Positions 8,402 through 15,530 of a DNA stretch of 38,988 nucleotides are shown here, one piece after another. The stretch spans positions 1 to 38,988 of the forward strand of contig NZ_JACKSJ010000228.1 in assembly GCF_025821665.1 (NCBI RefSeq), given 5' to 3'. The notes beneath the pieces are model-generated. The model searched no databases, was not told where the DNA came from, and saw only the letters and a program-made list of their open reading frames with translations. A program made the translations under genes and the position numbers. Every line of letters starts with the position of its first letter. The first letter of the stretch is position 1. The stretch comes from [Mycobacterium] manitobense (GTDB taxonomy: Bacteria; Actinomycetota; Actinomycetes; Mycobacteriales; Mycobacteriaceae).

Positions 8402-9571
8402 GTGGCTGCGGCCGTCACGGCAGATCCGCGACAGGACCCCACCACCCCGCTGTGGCGGGCGGCTCAGGTGTTCCGGCTGCTGAGTTGCCTGTACGCGTTG
8501 GGCTTTCACATCGCGATCAACGACGACCTGCGGCGGCCGGTCACCGGCTGGGTGTTGTTCGGCGTCCTGATCGCGTGGAGCGCGGCGTGCGCGGTGGCCT
8601 ACCTGGCGGGTTTCGGGCGCCGGGCGGCATGGGTGGTGGCCGAGGTGGTGATCGCCGTCGCGCTGATGCTGTCGACGGAGTTCGTCGCCTCCGATCAATG
8701 GGTGCAGGACAACCAGTCCTGGCCCACCACACTGTGGGTCACCAACGCGGTGATCTCGGCGGCGATCCTGCGCGGCCCGCTCACCGGGATGGCGACGGGG
8801 CTGCTGGTGATGGCCGCGTACGCCGGGCTGAAGGGTTACGTCAGCATCAATCTCGGCCGCAATGCGACGGTGGTCATCGAGTTGGCGGTCGGGCTGGCGG
8901 TCGGGATGGCGGCGCAGACGGCCCGGCGCGCGCATGCCGAACTGCAGCGGGCGACCCGGCTGGCCGCCGCGCTCGAGGAGCGTGAACGGCTGTCGCGGCA
9001 GGTGCACGACGGCGCGATCCAGGTCCTCGCGCTGGTGTCCCGGCGTGGACGCGAGATCGGCGGAGCGACAGCGGAACTCGCCGAACTTGCCGGGGAGCAG
9101 GAGCGCGCGCTGCGGCGGCTGATGAGTGCAGGCCCTGCGGCGCCGGAGGTCGGTGCGGTGACCGATGTCGGCGCGGAACTGCGCCGCAGGGCGTCCGACC
9201 GGGTGTCGGTGAGCCTGCCCGCCGATCCCGTGCTGCTCGACGCCGCCGTCGCCGCCGAACTGTCGGCGGCGGTGGCCAATGCGCTCGACAACGTCGCCGC
9301 CCATGCCGGCCCCGACGCCCACGCCTACGTCCTCGTCGAGGACCTCGGCGACACCGTGACGGTGAGTGTGCGCGACGACGGACCCGGGATCGCGACCGGG
9401 CGGCTGGCGGAGGCCAGGGCCGAGGGTCGGCTCGGGGTCGCCACCTCGATCGTCGGGCGGATGGAATGGCTCGGAGGCAGCGCGGTGCTGCACACCGAAC
9501 CCGGCGGCGGAACGGAATGGGAACTGACGGTGCCGCGCCGGGAAGGGGCTACGGGAGGGCACGATGGCTGA
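8402..9571 (+). CDS. Sensor histidine kinase, MacS/NarX-like (HisKA_3 type)
   Basis: Membrane kinase for the NarL-type regulator encoded next. 389 residues. Residues 20-175 hold about five or six hydrophobic helices with short loops and no large extracellular domain, so the stimulus is probably sensed in or at the membrane. A coiled segment (RRAHAELQRATRLAAALEE) leads to the phosphoacceptor motif ERLSRQVHDGAIQVLA with His202. The ATPase part has N-box NALDNVAAH (293-301) and DDGPGI (325-330). Start GTG at 8402 directly abuts the transporter ATPase stop, and the end overlaps the regulator start by 8 bp, so transporter and two-component system are probably one transcript. Confidence 0.88.
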   Translation: MAAAVTADPRQDPTTPLWRAAQVFRLLSCLYALGFHIAINDDLRRPVTGWVLFGVLIAWSAACAVAYLAGFGRRAAWVVAEVVIAVALMLSTEFVASDQWVQDNQSWPTTLWVTNAVISAAILRGPLTGMATGLLVMAAYAGLKGYVSINLGRNATVVIELAVGLAVGMAAQTARRAHAELQRATRLAAALEERERLSRQVHDGAIQVLALVSRRGREIGGATAELAELAGEQERALRRLMSAGPAAPEVGAVTDVGAELRRRASDRVSVSLPADPVLLDAAVAAELSAAVANALDNVAAHAGPDAHAYVLVEDLGDTVTVSVRDDGPGIATGRLAEARAEGRLGVATSIVGRMEWLGGSAVLHTEPGGGTEWELTVPRREGATGGHDG

Positions 9572-10223
9572 GCAGGATCCGCCGACGACGGTGATGGTGG
9601 TCGACGATCACCCGATCTGGCGCGACGCGGTGGCCCGCGATCTGGCCGAGGACGGCTTCGACGTGGTGGCCACGGCCGACGGCGTGGCGTCGGCCAGGCG
9701 GCGGGCCGCCGTCGTGCAACCGCGGGTGGTGGTGATGGACATGCGACTCGGCGACGGCGACGGCGCCCAGGCCACCGCTGAGGTGCTCACCGTGTCGCCC
9801 GACTCCCGGATCCTGGTGTTGTCGGCCTCCGACGAGCGCGACGACGTGCTGGAGGCGGTCAAGGCCGGCGCCACCGGATATCTGGTCAAGAGCGCGTCGA
9901 AGACCGAACTCGGTGCGGCCGTGCGGGCCACCGCCGAAGGCCGGGCGGTGTTCACGCCGGGCCTGGCCGGACTGGTGCTGGGGGAGTACCGCAAGATCGC
10001 CCAGCGGCCCGCGGACGGCCCGGCGACGCCGAGCCTGACCGAACGGGAGACCGAGGTGCTTCGCTACGTCGCGAAAGGGTTGTCCGCCAAGCAGATCGCG
10101 AGCCGGCTGTCCCTGAGTCACCGCACGGTGGAGAACCACGTGCAGGCGACGTTCCGCAAACTTCAGGTGGCCAACCGGGTCGAACTGGCGCGTTACGCGA
10201 TTGAACATGGCCTCGACGAGTAG
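9564..10223 (+). CDS. NarL/FixJ-family response regulator
   Basis: DNA-binding partner of the upstream kinase. 219 residues. Receiver domain: acidic pair Asp14/Asp15 in MVVDDHPIW, phosphoacceptor Asp59 in VVMDMRL, Ser87 and Lys109 (YLVKSAS). The C-terminal LuxR helix-turn-helix runs from about 150: SLTERETEVLRYVAKGLSAK, then RTVENHVQATFRKL. The last residues may overlap no other gene; a 56-bp gap precedes the next gene. Targets are unknown; the neighbouring importer is the obvious candidate, by inference from context. Confidence 0.92.
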   Translation: MAEQDPPTTVMVVDDHPIWRDAVARDLAEDGFDVVATADGVASARRRAAVVQPRVVVMDMRLGDGDGAQATAEVLTVSPDSRILVLSASDERDDVLEAVKAGATGYLVKSASKTELGAAVRATAEGRAVFTPGLAGLVLGEYRKIAQRPADGPATPSLTERETEVLRYVAKGLSAKQIASRLSLSHRTVENHVQATFRKLQVANRVELARYAIEHGLDE

Positions 10224-10279
10224 CCGGATCGGGTAGTCCTACTCATCCGCGGGCGGTGGGCGCGTTGCACGATGGCGCC

Positions 10280-12136
10280 ATGACCGAACCGCATCGCGCC
10301 GTGATCGCCCGGCTGTCGGCGGAGTTCGCCGCGTTGTCCCAGCAGCTGGTGCGGGTGTCGGGCGAACTGGGTGAGCTGGACCGGCTGCTGACAGCCGGGA
10401 ATCACGCTCCTCAGCAGGCGCCCGCGCCGTCGCCGACGCCGTACTACGCGCCGTACTACGCCCCGTACTACGCCCCGCAATACGGGCCGCCGACCGCGTC
10501 ACCCCCGCCTCCACCGCTGCCACCGCCACCGCCACCGCCGCCGCCGGTACGGATGCCGGCGCCCAAGGCGCCGCGGACCTCCCCGTCGGAAGGCTGGATC
10601 GGCAAGGTGCTCGCGGTCGCCGGTGTCGCGGTGACGTTGATCGGTGTGGTGCTGCTGCTGGTGCTGGCCGCCCAGGCCGGGGTGCTGAGACCCGAGTTCC
10701 GGGTGGCCGCGGGCGCGGTGCTGGCGGGCGTGCTCGTCGCGGTGTCGACGCGGCTGATGTCGCGGCCCGGCGGGCGCGTAGGAGCGATCGCACTGGCCGC
10801 CACCGGGGTGGCCGCCGCGTACATCGACCTGATCGCCGTCACCACCGTCTACGGCTGGGTGCCGGCACCGGCCGGCCTCCTGCTCGGCGCCGCCGTCGGC
10901 GCCGCGGGCCTGACACTGGCCCGGCGGTGGGATTCCGAGCACCTCGCGGTGCTGGTGCTGGTACCGCTGATCGGGTTGGCGCCGGTGGTCACCGACGGCA
11001 TCACGCTGCTCCTCGTCGGCTTCATGTTGTCGCTGTCGGCCGCTGCGCTGCTGGTGCAGCTGGGCAGGGACTGGCTCTGGCTGCACGCCGCCCGCACCGC
11101 GGCGGCGACGTTGCCACTCCTGATCGCGCTCGTCGCGGCCGGAATCGGGTCCCGCCACGATCTCTGGCTCGCAGGCGCCTGCGGCATCGCCGCACTGCTG
11201 GCACTCGCCGGGGCCCTGCTGGTGCTGCCGGGCACCGCCAACCGAGGGATGCTGGCGCTGCTGGCGAGCGCGGGAGTGTTGCCCGTGCTCTGCGTGCCAC
11301 TGGCGGTGGACCGGACGCTCGCCGCGCTGATGATCGGTGCGCTGGCCGCGGCCCTGCTGGCCATCGTCGCGATCGGCGACCGGCTGCCCGGCGCGCCCGG
11401 TGTGGTGCGGCGGATCTGGTCGGCGCTGTCGGCGGTCTGCACCCTGATCGCCGTCAACGTCGCGTTCGACGGTGAGGTGGCGGCGCCACTGCTGCTCGCG
11501 ATGGCACTCGTGGTGGCCGTCCACTCCTGCACCGCATCCCGTGGCGCCGACGGGGCACGCTGGGTCGCGATCGCCTTCGCTGTCGTCGGATCCGCGCTCT
11601 ACCTGAGCTATGCGCCGCCGAGCCTGCTGGTCACCGCGACCGAGTCGAGCACTCCGGACGCGGTGTCCATCCTGGCCGCGAGCGTCCTGCTGATCGGTGC
11701 CGCGGCGGCGATCGGGTGGTCGTGTGCCCGCCGCGACGGGATCGACGCGGACGTGCTGCGGCTGCTCTGCCTGTCGGCGGCGGCGGTGTCCGGGTATGCC
11801 GTCACGACGTTCGCGGTCACCGCAGGCGTGCTGGTCGCCGGCACCGGGGGCGGCTTCTTCGCCGGACACATGGCCGCGACGATCTGCTGGATCGTCGTCG
11901 CGGCCGTGTTGCTCCGCTTCGCGGCGCGCAGGCCCAAGGCGCAGCGATCACTGCCGATCGGCGGGGGACTGGCGCTGGTGGTGGCCGCCATGGCGAAACT
12001 GTTCCTGTTCGACCTCGGCACGCTGGACGGCATCTTCCGCGTCGCGGTCTTCATCGTCACCGGCCTCGTGCTGCTCGGCATGGGCGCGGGATATGCGCGG
12101 CTGCTCGCACAGCAGGATCAGCAGGGTGTGACGTGA
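10280..12136 (+). CDS. DUF2339-type multi-helix membrane protein with proline-rich linker
   Basis: 618 residues, function unknown. The N-terminal 40 residues are a probable coiled coil (VIARLSAEFAALSQQLVRVS). A linker of about 45 residues follows, made of YYAP repeats and runs of proline. From about residue 110 to the end there are some 18 or more hydrophobic helices rich in Ala/Leu/Val, the DUF2339 pattern. I start it at the ATG at 10280 (MTEPHRAVI), eight codons into a longer frame. GC3 is very high like the backbone genes. It stands between the two-component operon and dps. Nothing in it suggests an enzyme active site. Confidence 0.8.
   Translation: MTEPHRAVIARLSAEFAALSQQLVRVSGELGELDRLLTAGNHAPQQAPAPSPTPYYAPYYAPYYAPQYGPPTASPPPPPLPPPPPPPPPVRMPAPKAPRTSPSEGWIGKVLAVAGVAVTLIGVVLLLVLAAQAGVLRPEFRVAAGAVLAGVLVAVSTRLMSRPGGRVGAIALAATGVAAAYIDLIAVTTVYGWVPAPAGLLLGAAVGAAGLTLARRWDSEHLAVLVLVPLIGLAPVVTDGITLLLVGFMLSLSAAALLVQLGRDWLWLHAARTAAATLPLLIALVAAGIGSRHDLWLAGACGIAALLALAGALLVLPGTANRGMLALLASAGVLPVLCVPLAVDRTLAALMIGALAAALLAIVAIGDRLPGAPGVVRRIWSALSAVCTLIAVNVAFDGEVAAPLLLAMALVVAVHSCTASRGADGARWVAIAFAVVGSALYLSYAPPSLLVTATESSTPDAVSILAASVLLIGAAAAIGWSCARRDGIDADVLRLLCLSAAAVSGYAVTTFAVTAGVLVAGTGGGFFAGHMAATICWIVVAAVLLRFAARRPKAQRSLPIGGGLALVVAAMAKLFLFDLGTLDGIFRVAVFIVTGLVLLGMGAGYARLLAQQDQQGVT
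10439..10486 (+). repeat. 12-bp tandem repeat coding for YYAP units
   Basis: Three near-identical 12-bp units (ccgtactacgcc, first copy with one change) at 10439-10474 and a fourth diverged unit (ccgcaatacggg) to 10486. It encodes the PYYA repeats in the linker of the DUF2339 protein, and copy number could vary in frame between strains. Confidence 0.75.
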
Positions 12137-12149
12137 CTCACCACCTTAA

Positions 12150-12186
12150 CTGGACTCATTCCAGAAAAGGCAACGTTGTATCGATC
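12150..12186 (+). promoter_or_regulatory. Dps promoter with FurA-like operator, probably leaderless transcript
   Basis: TGGACT at 12151-12156 can be the -35 and TTGTAT (12176-12181) the -10, which would put the transcript start at or near the dps ATG at 12187. CTGGA-N5-TCCAG at 12150-12164 is a perfect inverted repeat, and the segment CATTCCAGAAAAGG (12157-12170) closely resembles the promoter/operator I remember upstream of mycobacterial furA-katG. Lack of a ribosome site at normal spacing also fits a leaderless message. Control by FurA or a paralogue is inference. Confidence 0.45.
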
Positions 12187-12693
12187 ATGACGACAACGAC
12201 AGTGAAGACGGCGGCACGCCGCACCGAAGCAGAAATCCAGGGCTTTGTGGCCTCCACCGAACTGAGCGCCAACCTGCAGCGGGTCCTCGTCGACCTCGTC
12301 GAACTTCACCTGCAGGGCAAGCAGGCGCACTGGAACGTCGTGGGCACCAACTTCCGCGACCTGCACCTGCAGCTCGACGAACTGGTCGACTTCGCGCGCG
12401 AGGGCAGCGACACCATCGCCGAGCGGATGCGCGCACTCGACGCGGTGCCGGACGGCCGGTCGGACACCGTGGCGGCGACCACCACGCTGCCGGAGTTCCC
12501 GGCCTACGAGCACAGCACCGCTGAGGTGGTGGACTTCATCACCGCCAGGATCTACGCCACGGTCGGCACCCTGCGCACCGTCCACGACGCGGTCGACGCC
12601 GAGGATCCCAGCACCGCCGACATCCTGCACGGCCTGATCGACGGACTCGAGAAGCTGGCCTGGCTGATCAAGTCGGAGAACCGCAAGGTCTAG
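12187..12693 (+). CDS. dps: Dps-family ferritin, Dps2 type
   Basis: Dodecameric mini-ferritin that oxidises Fe(II) with peroxide, stores iron and protects DNA. 168 residues. The ferroxidase motif KQAHWNVVG gives the His ligand, and LDELVDFAREGSDTIAERM supplies the Asp/Glu ligands. The sequence strongly resembles the second Dps of M. smegmatis as I remember it, rather than Dps1. The N-tail (MTTTTVKTAARR) is short and basic; the C-end RKV lacks the long basic tail of Dps1. The ATG at 12187 is chosen because upstream in-frame codons hold no start before the DUF2339 stop region and the promoter elements end there. Confidence 0.93.
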   Translation: MTTTTVKTAARRTEAEIQGFVASTELSANLQRVLVDLVELHLQGKQAHWNVVGTNFRDLHLQLDELVDFAREGSDTIAERMRALDAVPDGRSDTVAATTTLPEFPAYEHSTAEVVDFITARIYATVGTLRTVHDAVDAEDPSTADILHGLIDGLEKLAWLIKSENRKV

Positions 12694-12722
12694 CCGACAC
12701 CAGAGGCGGGTACACCTGCGGC

Positions 12723-13166
12723 GTGACTGTGACAAGAGACATCGCCGCGTCACGCCGACAGGTGTGGGACGTACTGGCCGACGGATGGACCTACTCCCAG
12801 TGGGTGGTGGGCAACAGCCGGATGCGGGCGGTCGACCCGAATTGGCCCGGACCCGGCAGCAGGATCCACCATTCCATCGGGGTGTGGCCGGCCGTCCTCG
12901 ACGACGAGACCGTCGTGGAGAAGGCCGTTCCGACCCAGGAACTCGTCCTGCACGCGAAGGGCAGGCCCTTCGGCGGCGCCCGGGTGGTCCTGAAGCTGTC
13001 CGACGCTCCTGACGGCTGCCGGGTGCAGATGGAGGAGTATCCGATCAGCGGGCTCGGCAAGCTGATGCCCGACAAGCTGTCCGACATGGCGGCCTGGCCG
13101 CGCAACCGGGAATCGTTGCGCCGGTTGGCCTTCATTGCCGAGCGCAGGGCGTCAGCCGAGGGGTGA
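12723..13166 (+). CDS. SRPBCC (polyketide cyclase/START-like) protein
   Basis: A 147-residue helix-grip protein of the kind that binds a hydrophobic ligand in a deep pocket. It opens with VTRDIAASRRQVWDVLADGW, typical for the family, and has alternating strand-like segments (ELVLHAKGRPF, GCRVQMEEYPI) and a long final helix (NRESLRRLAFIAERRA). Ligand and pathway are not known. Start GTG at 12723 is 29 bp after dps in the same direction, so it may be cotranscribed. Its 3' end overlaps the convergent cyclase gene by 15 bp. Confidence 0.82.
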   Translation: MTVTRDIAASRRQVWDVLADGWTYSQWVVGNSRMRAVDPNWPGPGSRIHHSIGVWPAVLDDETVVEKAVPTQELVLHAKGRPFGGARVVLKLSDAPDGCRVQMEEYPISGLGKLMPDKLSDMAAWPRNRESLRRLAFIAERRASAEG

Positions 13167-14465
13167 CGTCATGGTCGGCGCGGCCACCTCGACCGCGCCG
13201 CGGACGGCCTCGTCGTCGCGTCGGCCCGTCAGGTACCAGGTGCGCATCACGCCCTTGCCCTTGACGTCGACGTCGCCGCGCTCCTCGAATTCAAACGCGT
13301 GGCGGATGCGTTCGTAGACCTGGTGGGGCACCTGTATCCGGCCCTCGACGTCGGTGCTCTCCATCCGTGACGCGACGTTGACGGCGTCGCCCCACACGTC
13401 GTAAAAGAATTTCCGCGCGCCCACCACACCGGCCACCACCGGCCCCGCCGCCAGCCCGATCCGCAGTGGCACGGCCCGCCCGCCCGGGTCGGTGAGGTCG
13501 GCCACCGCGTCGGCCATGTCGAGCGCCAGGCAGGCCAGTGCCTCGACGTGGTCGGGCCGCTCCCGTGGCACCCCGCTGACCACCATGTACGAGTCGCCGC
13601 TGGTCTTGACCTTCTCCAGGCCGTGCCGGTCGACGAGTGCGTCGAGGTCGGTGTAAAGCCGGTCCAGGAATCGCACCAGATCGGTCGGCGAGGTGTCACT
13701 GGCCCGCTTGGTGTAGCCGGCGATATCGGCGAACAGGATCGATGCGTCGTCGTACTTGTCGGCGATGATCGTGTGCGCCGGATCCTTGAGCCGCGCCGCG
13801 ATGCTCGCGGGCAGGATGTTGGCAAGCAGCTTCTCCGACCTCTGGTACTCCGACTCCATGGCGGCCTCCGCCCGGTCGATCTCGCGCAGCGCGAACCACA
13901 CCGTCGCGAACACCATCACCGTCGAGAAGACGGCGGAGGAGATGAAGCCGACGGTCAAGGTCCACGCGGGTGCGATCCCACGGTCGTCGGGCACGGTCAG
14001 CTCGAGCGTGATGGTGCCCGCCACGCCCAACGTGACCAGGATCGCCGACAGCACCAGCCGCTCGGTTCCGAGCACCAGCACCACCAGCGAGGCCGACACC
14101 AGGAAGTAGAACTGCAGGCCGGAGTCGGTGCCGATGGAGAAGCAGATGAATCCGATCGACAGGTACGAGAAGACGAAGAACGTCAGCGGTGCGATCAGCG
14201 CGCCGAACCGGTACAGCACCGGGATCAGCAGGAAGACCCCCGCGGACGCGAGGTTCAGCCAGCCGAGCGCCGCGAACTTGCCGGCGAACGTGAGCTGGAA
14301 CAGCCCGAACAGACCCGACACCGCGGCGGCGATGTACGTCGCGATGGTGAGCACCCGCAACCGGCTGAGCACACTCTGCGCGTAGTGCTGGGTGCGGGCG
14401 GGCATGCGGTGGTCGCGGGCCACGTCGGGCATGCAGATCGCCCGCCGGAACTCGCTGATCGCCAC
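13152..14465 (-). CDS. cya: Six-helix class III adenylate cyclase (Rv1625c type)
   Basis: Makes cAMP from ATP; the mammalian-like membrane cyclase of mycobacteria, active as a homodimer. 437 residues. Six hydrophobic helices lie between about 40 and 192, followed by a signalling helix (REIDRAEAAMESEYQRSEKL) and the catalytic domain. All six key residues are present at a constant offset of nine from my memory of Rv1625c: metal Asp247 (FADIAGYT) and Asp291 (SGDSYMVV), adenine-specifying Lys287 and Asp356 (FYDVWGD), transition-state Asn363 and Arg367 (NVASRM). It is therefore expected to be active. Start is GTG at 14465; ATGs at codons 12 and 21 are alternatives. The integrated element begins 33 bp upstream and has replaced its native upstream DNA beyond that. 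Confidence 0.94.
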   Translation of the reverse strand: MAISEFRRAICMPDVARDHRMPARTQHYAQSVLSRLRVLTIATYIAAAVSGLFGLFQLTFAGKFAALGWLNLASAGVFLLIPVLYRFGALIAPLTFFVFSYLSIGFICFSIGTDSGLQFYFLVSASLVVLVLGTERLVLSAILVTLGVAGTITLELTVPDDRGIAPAWTLTVGFISSAVFSTVMVFATVWFALREIDRAEAAMESEYQRSEKLLANILPASIAARLKDPAHTIIADKYDDASILFADIAGYTKRASDTSPTDLVRFLDRLYTDLDALVDRHGLEKVKTSGDSYMVVSGVPRERPDHVEALACLALDMADAVADLTDPGGRAVPLRIGLAAGPVVAGVVGARKFFYDVWGDAVNVASRMESTDVEGRIQVPHQVYERIRHAFEFEERGDVDVKGKGVMRTWYLTGRRDDEAVRGAVEVAAPTMTSPLG

Positions 14466-14498
14466 GGGTCGAAGCGTATCGCCGCAGGAGACGCGGGT

Positions 14499-14548
14499 TG
14501 GTGCCCTCGGTGAGATTCGAACTCACACTGGACGGGTTTTGAATCCGT
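14499..14548. repeat. Left attachment core (displaced 3' part of the tRNA gene)
   Basis: 50 bp that match 20096-20145 with one mismatch (base 14531 is g, the right copy has t). It holds only the tRNA 3' part (CCA, acceptor 3' strand, T-arm, variable loop and anticodon arm), so it cannot give a tRNA. In the usual mechanism this is the original chromosomal 3' part, pushed away when the element integrated. Confidence 0.88.
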
Positions 14549-14647
14549 CCTCATCGGCGTTTGTTGCTGCAAGCTGCGTTGGCTGTTGACGAACACCCTG
14601 GTCACTGGCGTTGGTTGCGTTGGGTGTTTGTGGGTGTGCTGAACGGG

Positions 14648-14666
14648 CTGCGGACGGCCTGCGGAC
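14648..14666 (+). repeat. Left pair of candidate integrase arm-type sites
   Basis: CTGCGGAC at 14648-14655 and again at 14659-14666, spaced 11 bp. The same pair with the same spacing occurs at 20020-20038 near the other end. Matched short repeats on both sides of the core are what arm-binding tyrosine integrases use. Confidence 0.5.
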
Positions 14667-14769
14667 ACTCCGTCGTGTTAGGAGCGCCTCGTTCCTCCGG
14701 GGGCGCCGCCGAGCGGGAACAGCCTTATCGCGCGGGGGCGTCGCATCGTGTTTAACAGGGTCTACCGCA

Positions 14770-14785
14770 TGTGATGTATCTCACA
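14770..14785. promoter_or_regulatory. Perfect consensus CRP (cAMP receptor) site
   Basis: TGTGA-TGTATC-TCACA, an exact match to TGTGA-N6-TCACA, the consensus shared by E. coli CRP and mycobacterial Rv3676/Crp. It lies inside the element, 109 bp before the start codon of the 53-residue membrane protein at 14894 and about 300 bp from the cyclase gene start. An aggagg follows at once (14785-14790) but no start codon lies behind it at ribosome-site spacing. Confidence 0.6.
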
Positions 14786-14893
14786 GGAGGCGGAGCACTG
14801 TAAGTCGCCTGAGTTCCAGGGGGAAGAGGTGGTGCACCCCCAGTGTGCTGATCCCCCCAGGGATGCCGCACGACCCGAAAGGGCCGATCCACC

Positions 14894-15055
14894 ATGGATA
14901 CATTCAAGTGGTTCTGTTTCACCATCCTCGGCACGGTTGCTGAGGTGCTGCTGTTCGCTGTCTTCGTCGTCTGGTTCACCGGCGGAACGGACGGACTTGT
15001 CGCCATCGGCCAGATGGTTGAGCCCGTCATCCGAGCTTTCTTCAGCGGCGGCTGA
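14894..15055 (+). CDS. Small membrane protein, 53 residues, unknown function
   Basis: ATG at 14894 with gaaaggg 10 bases upstream; stop TGA at 15053. The product starts MDTFKWF and has one clear membrane helix (about residues 5-28: CFTILGTVAEVLLFAVFVVW), then an amphipathic segment GLVAIGQMVEPVIRAFFSGG. No relative recognised. Codon use is G/C-rich at third positions, unlike random frames here, and the hydrophobic run ends neatly in a stop. It is the first likely gene at the left end of the element, downstream of the CRP site. Phage and satellite elements often carry such proteins for superinfection exclusion or holin-like roles, but that is speculation. Confidence 0.5.
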   Translation: MDTFKWFCFTILGTVAEVLLFAVFVVWFTGGTDGLVAIGQMVEPVIRAFFSGG

Positions 15056-15122
15056 GGGTGCGACCGTGGCGGCCGGTTACTGCCCTGGGAACCGGCTGCC
15101 CCGACACCGCGTCTAACCCGGC

Positions 15123-15268
15123 GTGGATGACATCGAACGCGCGGCCGTGACCGCGCCAAGGGATACGACCCCCACGACCCGGTCGTGGTGGCCGCCCTGG
15201 ATCGGGTCAGCGCGGTGCTGGCCGACCCAGGGTGGCGCCACGGGCTACGACTTCCGGCGCCGGACTGA
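15123..15268 (+). pseudogene. Possible frameshifted small gene
   Basis: GTG at 15123 opens VDDIERAAVTAP; after a shift by one frame near 15150-15160 the reading continues AKGYDPHDPVVVAALDRVSA and ends GLRLPAPD at TGA 15266. The second part has no start of its own: a stop lies just upstream in its frame. The joined product of about 48 residues looks protein-like (Asp/Pro and Val/Ala periodicity), which the unshifted frame does not. Its 3' end overlaps the convergent gene at 15245-15460. Weakly supported; it may be chance. Confidence 0.22.
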
Positions 15269-15460
15269 CAGCGTGGCGGTAGTGATGATCACGTGCACGA
15301 TGCTGACACCGTCGTGTATGGCCTCAGCAGTCCACGGCCACAGCAGCTGGACGGCGATCACGCCACCGGACGTGACAACTGCGGTCGCGGCAGCCACCGG
15401 CAGCAAGTAACGCCGCGGGGGCGGGGGGTGGCCTCCCTGGTGTCCGTCGTCTACCGTCAT
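15245..15460 (-). CDS. Small membrane protein, 71 residues, unknown function
   Basis: ATG at 15460 preceded by agagagga at six bases. The product has a Pro/His-rich start (MTVDDGHQGGHPPPPRR), a helix of about 22 residues (YLLPVAAATAVVTSGGVIAV), then a second hydrophobic stretch (GVSIVHVIITTATLSV) and a basic end RRRKS. This positive-inside pattern fits a two-helix membrane protein with both ends in the cytoplasm. No family recognised. It lies downstream of a strong hairpin (15501-15530) that may separate it from the excisionase-primase operon. Confidence 0.45.
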   Translation of the reverse strand: MTVDDGHQGGHPPPPRRYLLPVAAATAVVTSGGVIAVQLLWPWTAEAIHDGVSIVHVIITTATLSVRRRKS

Positions 15461-15500
15461 TGGGGTCCTCTCTCGAAAATCTCACGGGGGTATGGGCGTT

Positions 15501-15530
15501 GAGGCGGTCCCGTTGCAGCGGGGCCGCCTC
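15501..15530. terminator. Strong hairpin, probable terminator
   Basis: Stem of 12 pairs, GAGGCGGTCCCG with CGGGGCCGCCTC (one G-U type pair), loop ttgcag. On the plus strand it is followed by cctattt. It lies between the gene-poor part of the element and the start of the 71-residue membrane protein, so it could stop leftward transcription from the primase operon. The U-tract is weak, as is common in mycobacteria. Confidence 0.5.

Noticed and set aside
10499..11869. 456-residue minus-strand open frame
   Set aside because: Shadow of the DUF2339 gene; composition is Gln/Arg/His/Asp repeats without any domain.
14611..14943. 110-residue plus-strand frame at the left end of the element
   Set aside because: It covers the arm repeats and CRP site, is Arg/Cys/Ser-rich and has no motif; it overlaps the better-supported 53-residue gene in another frame.
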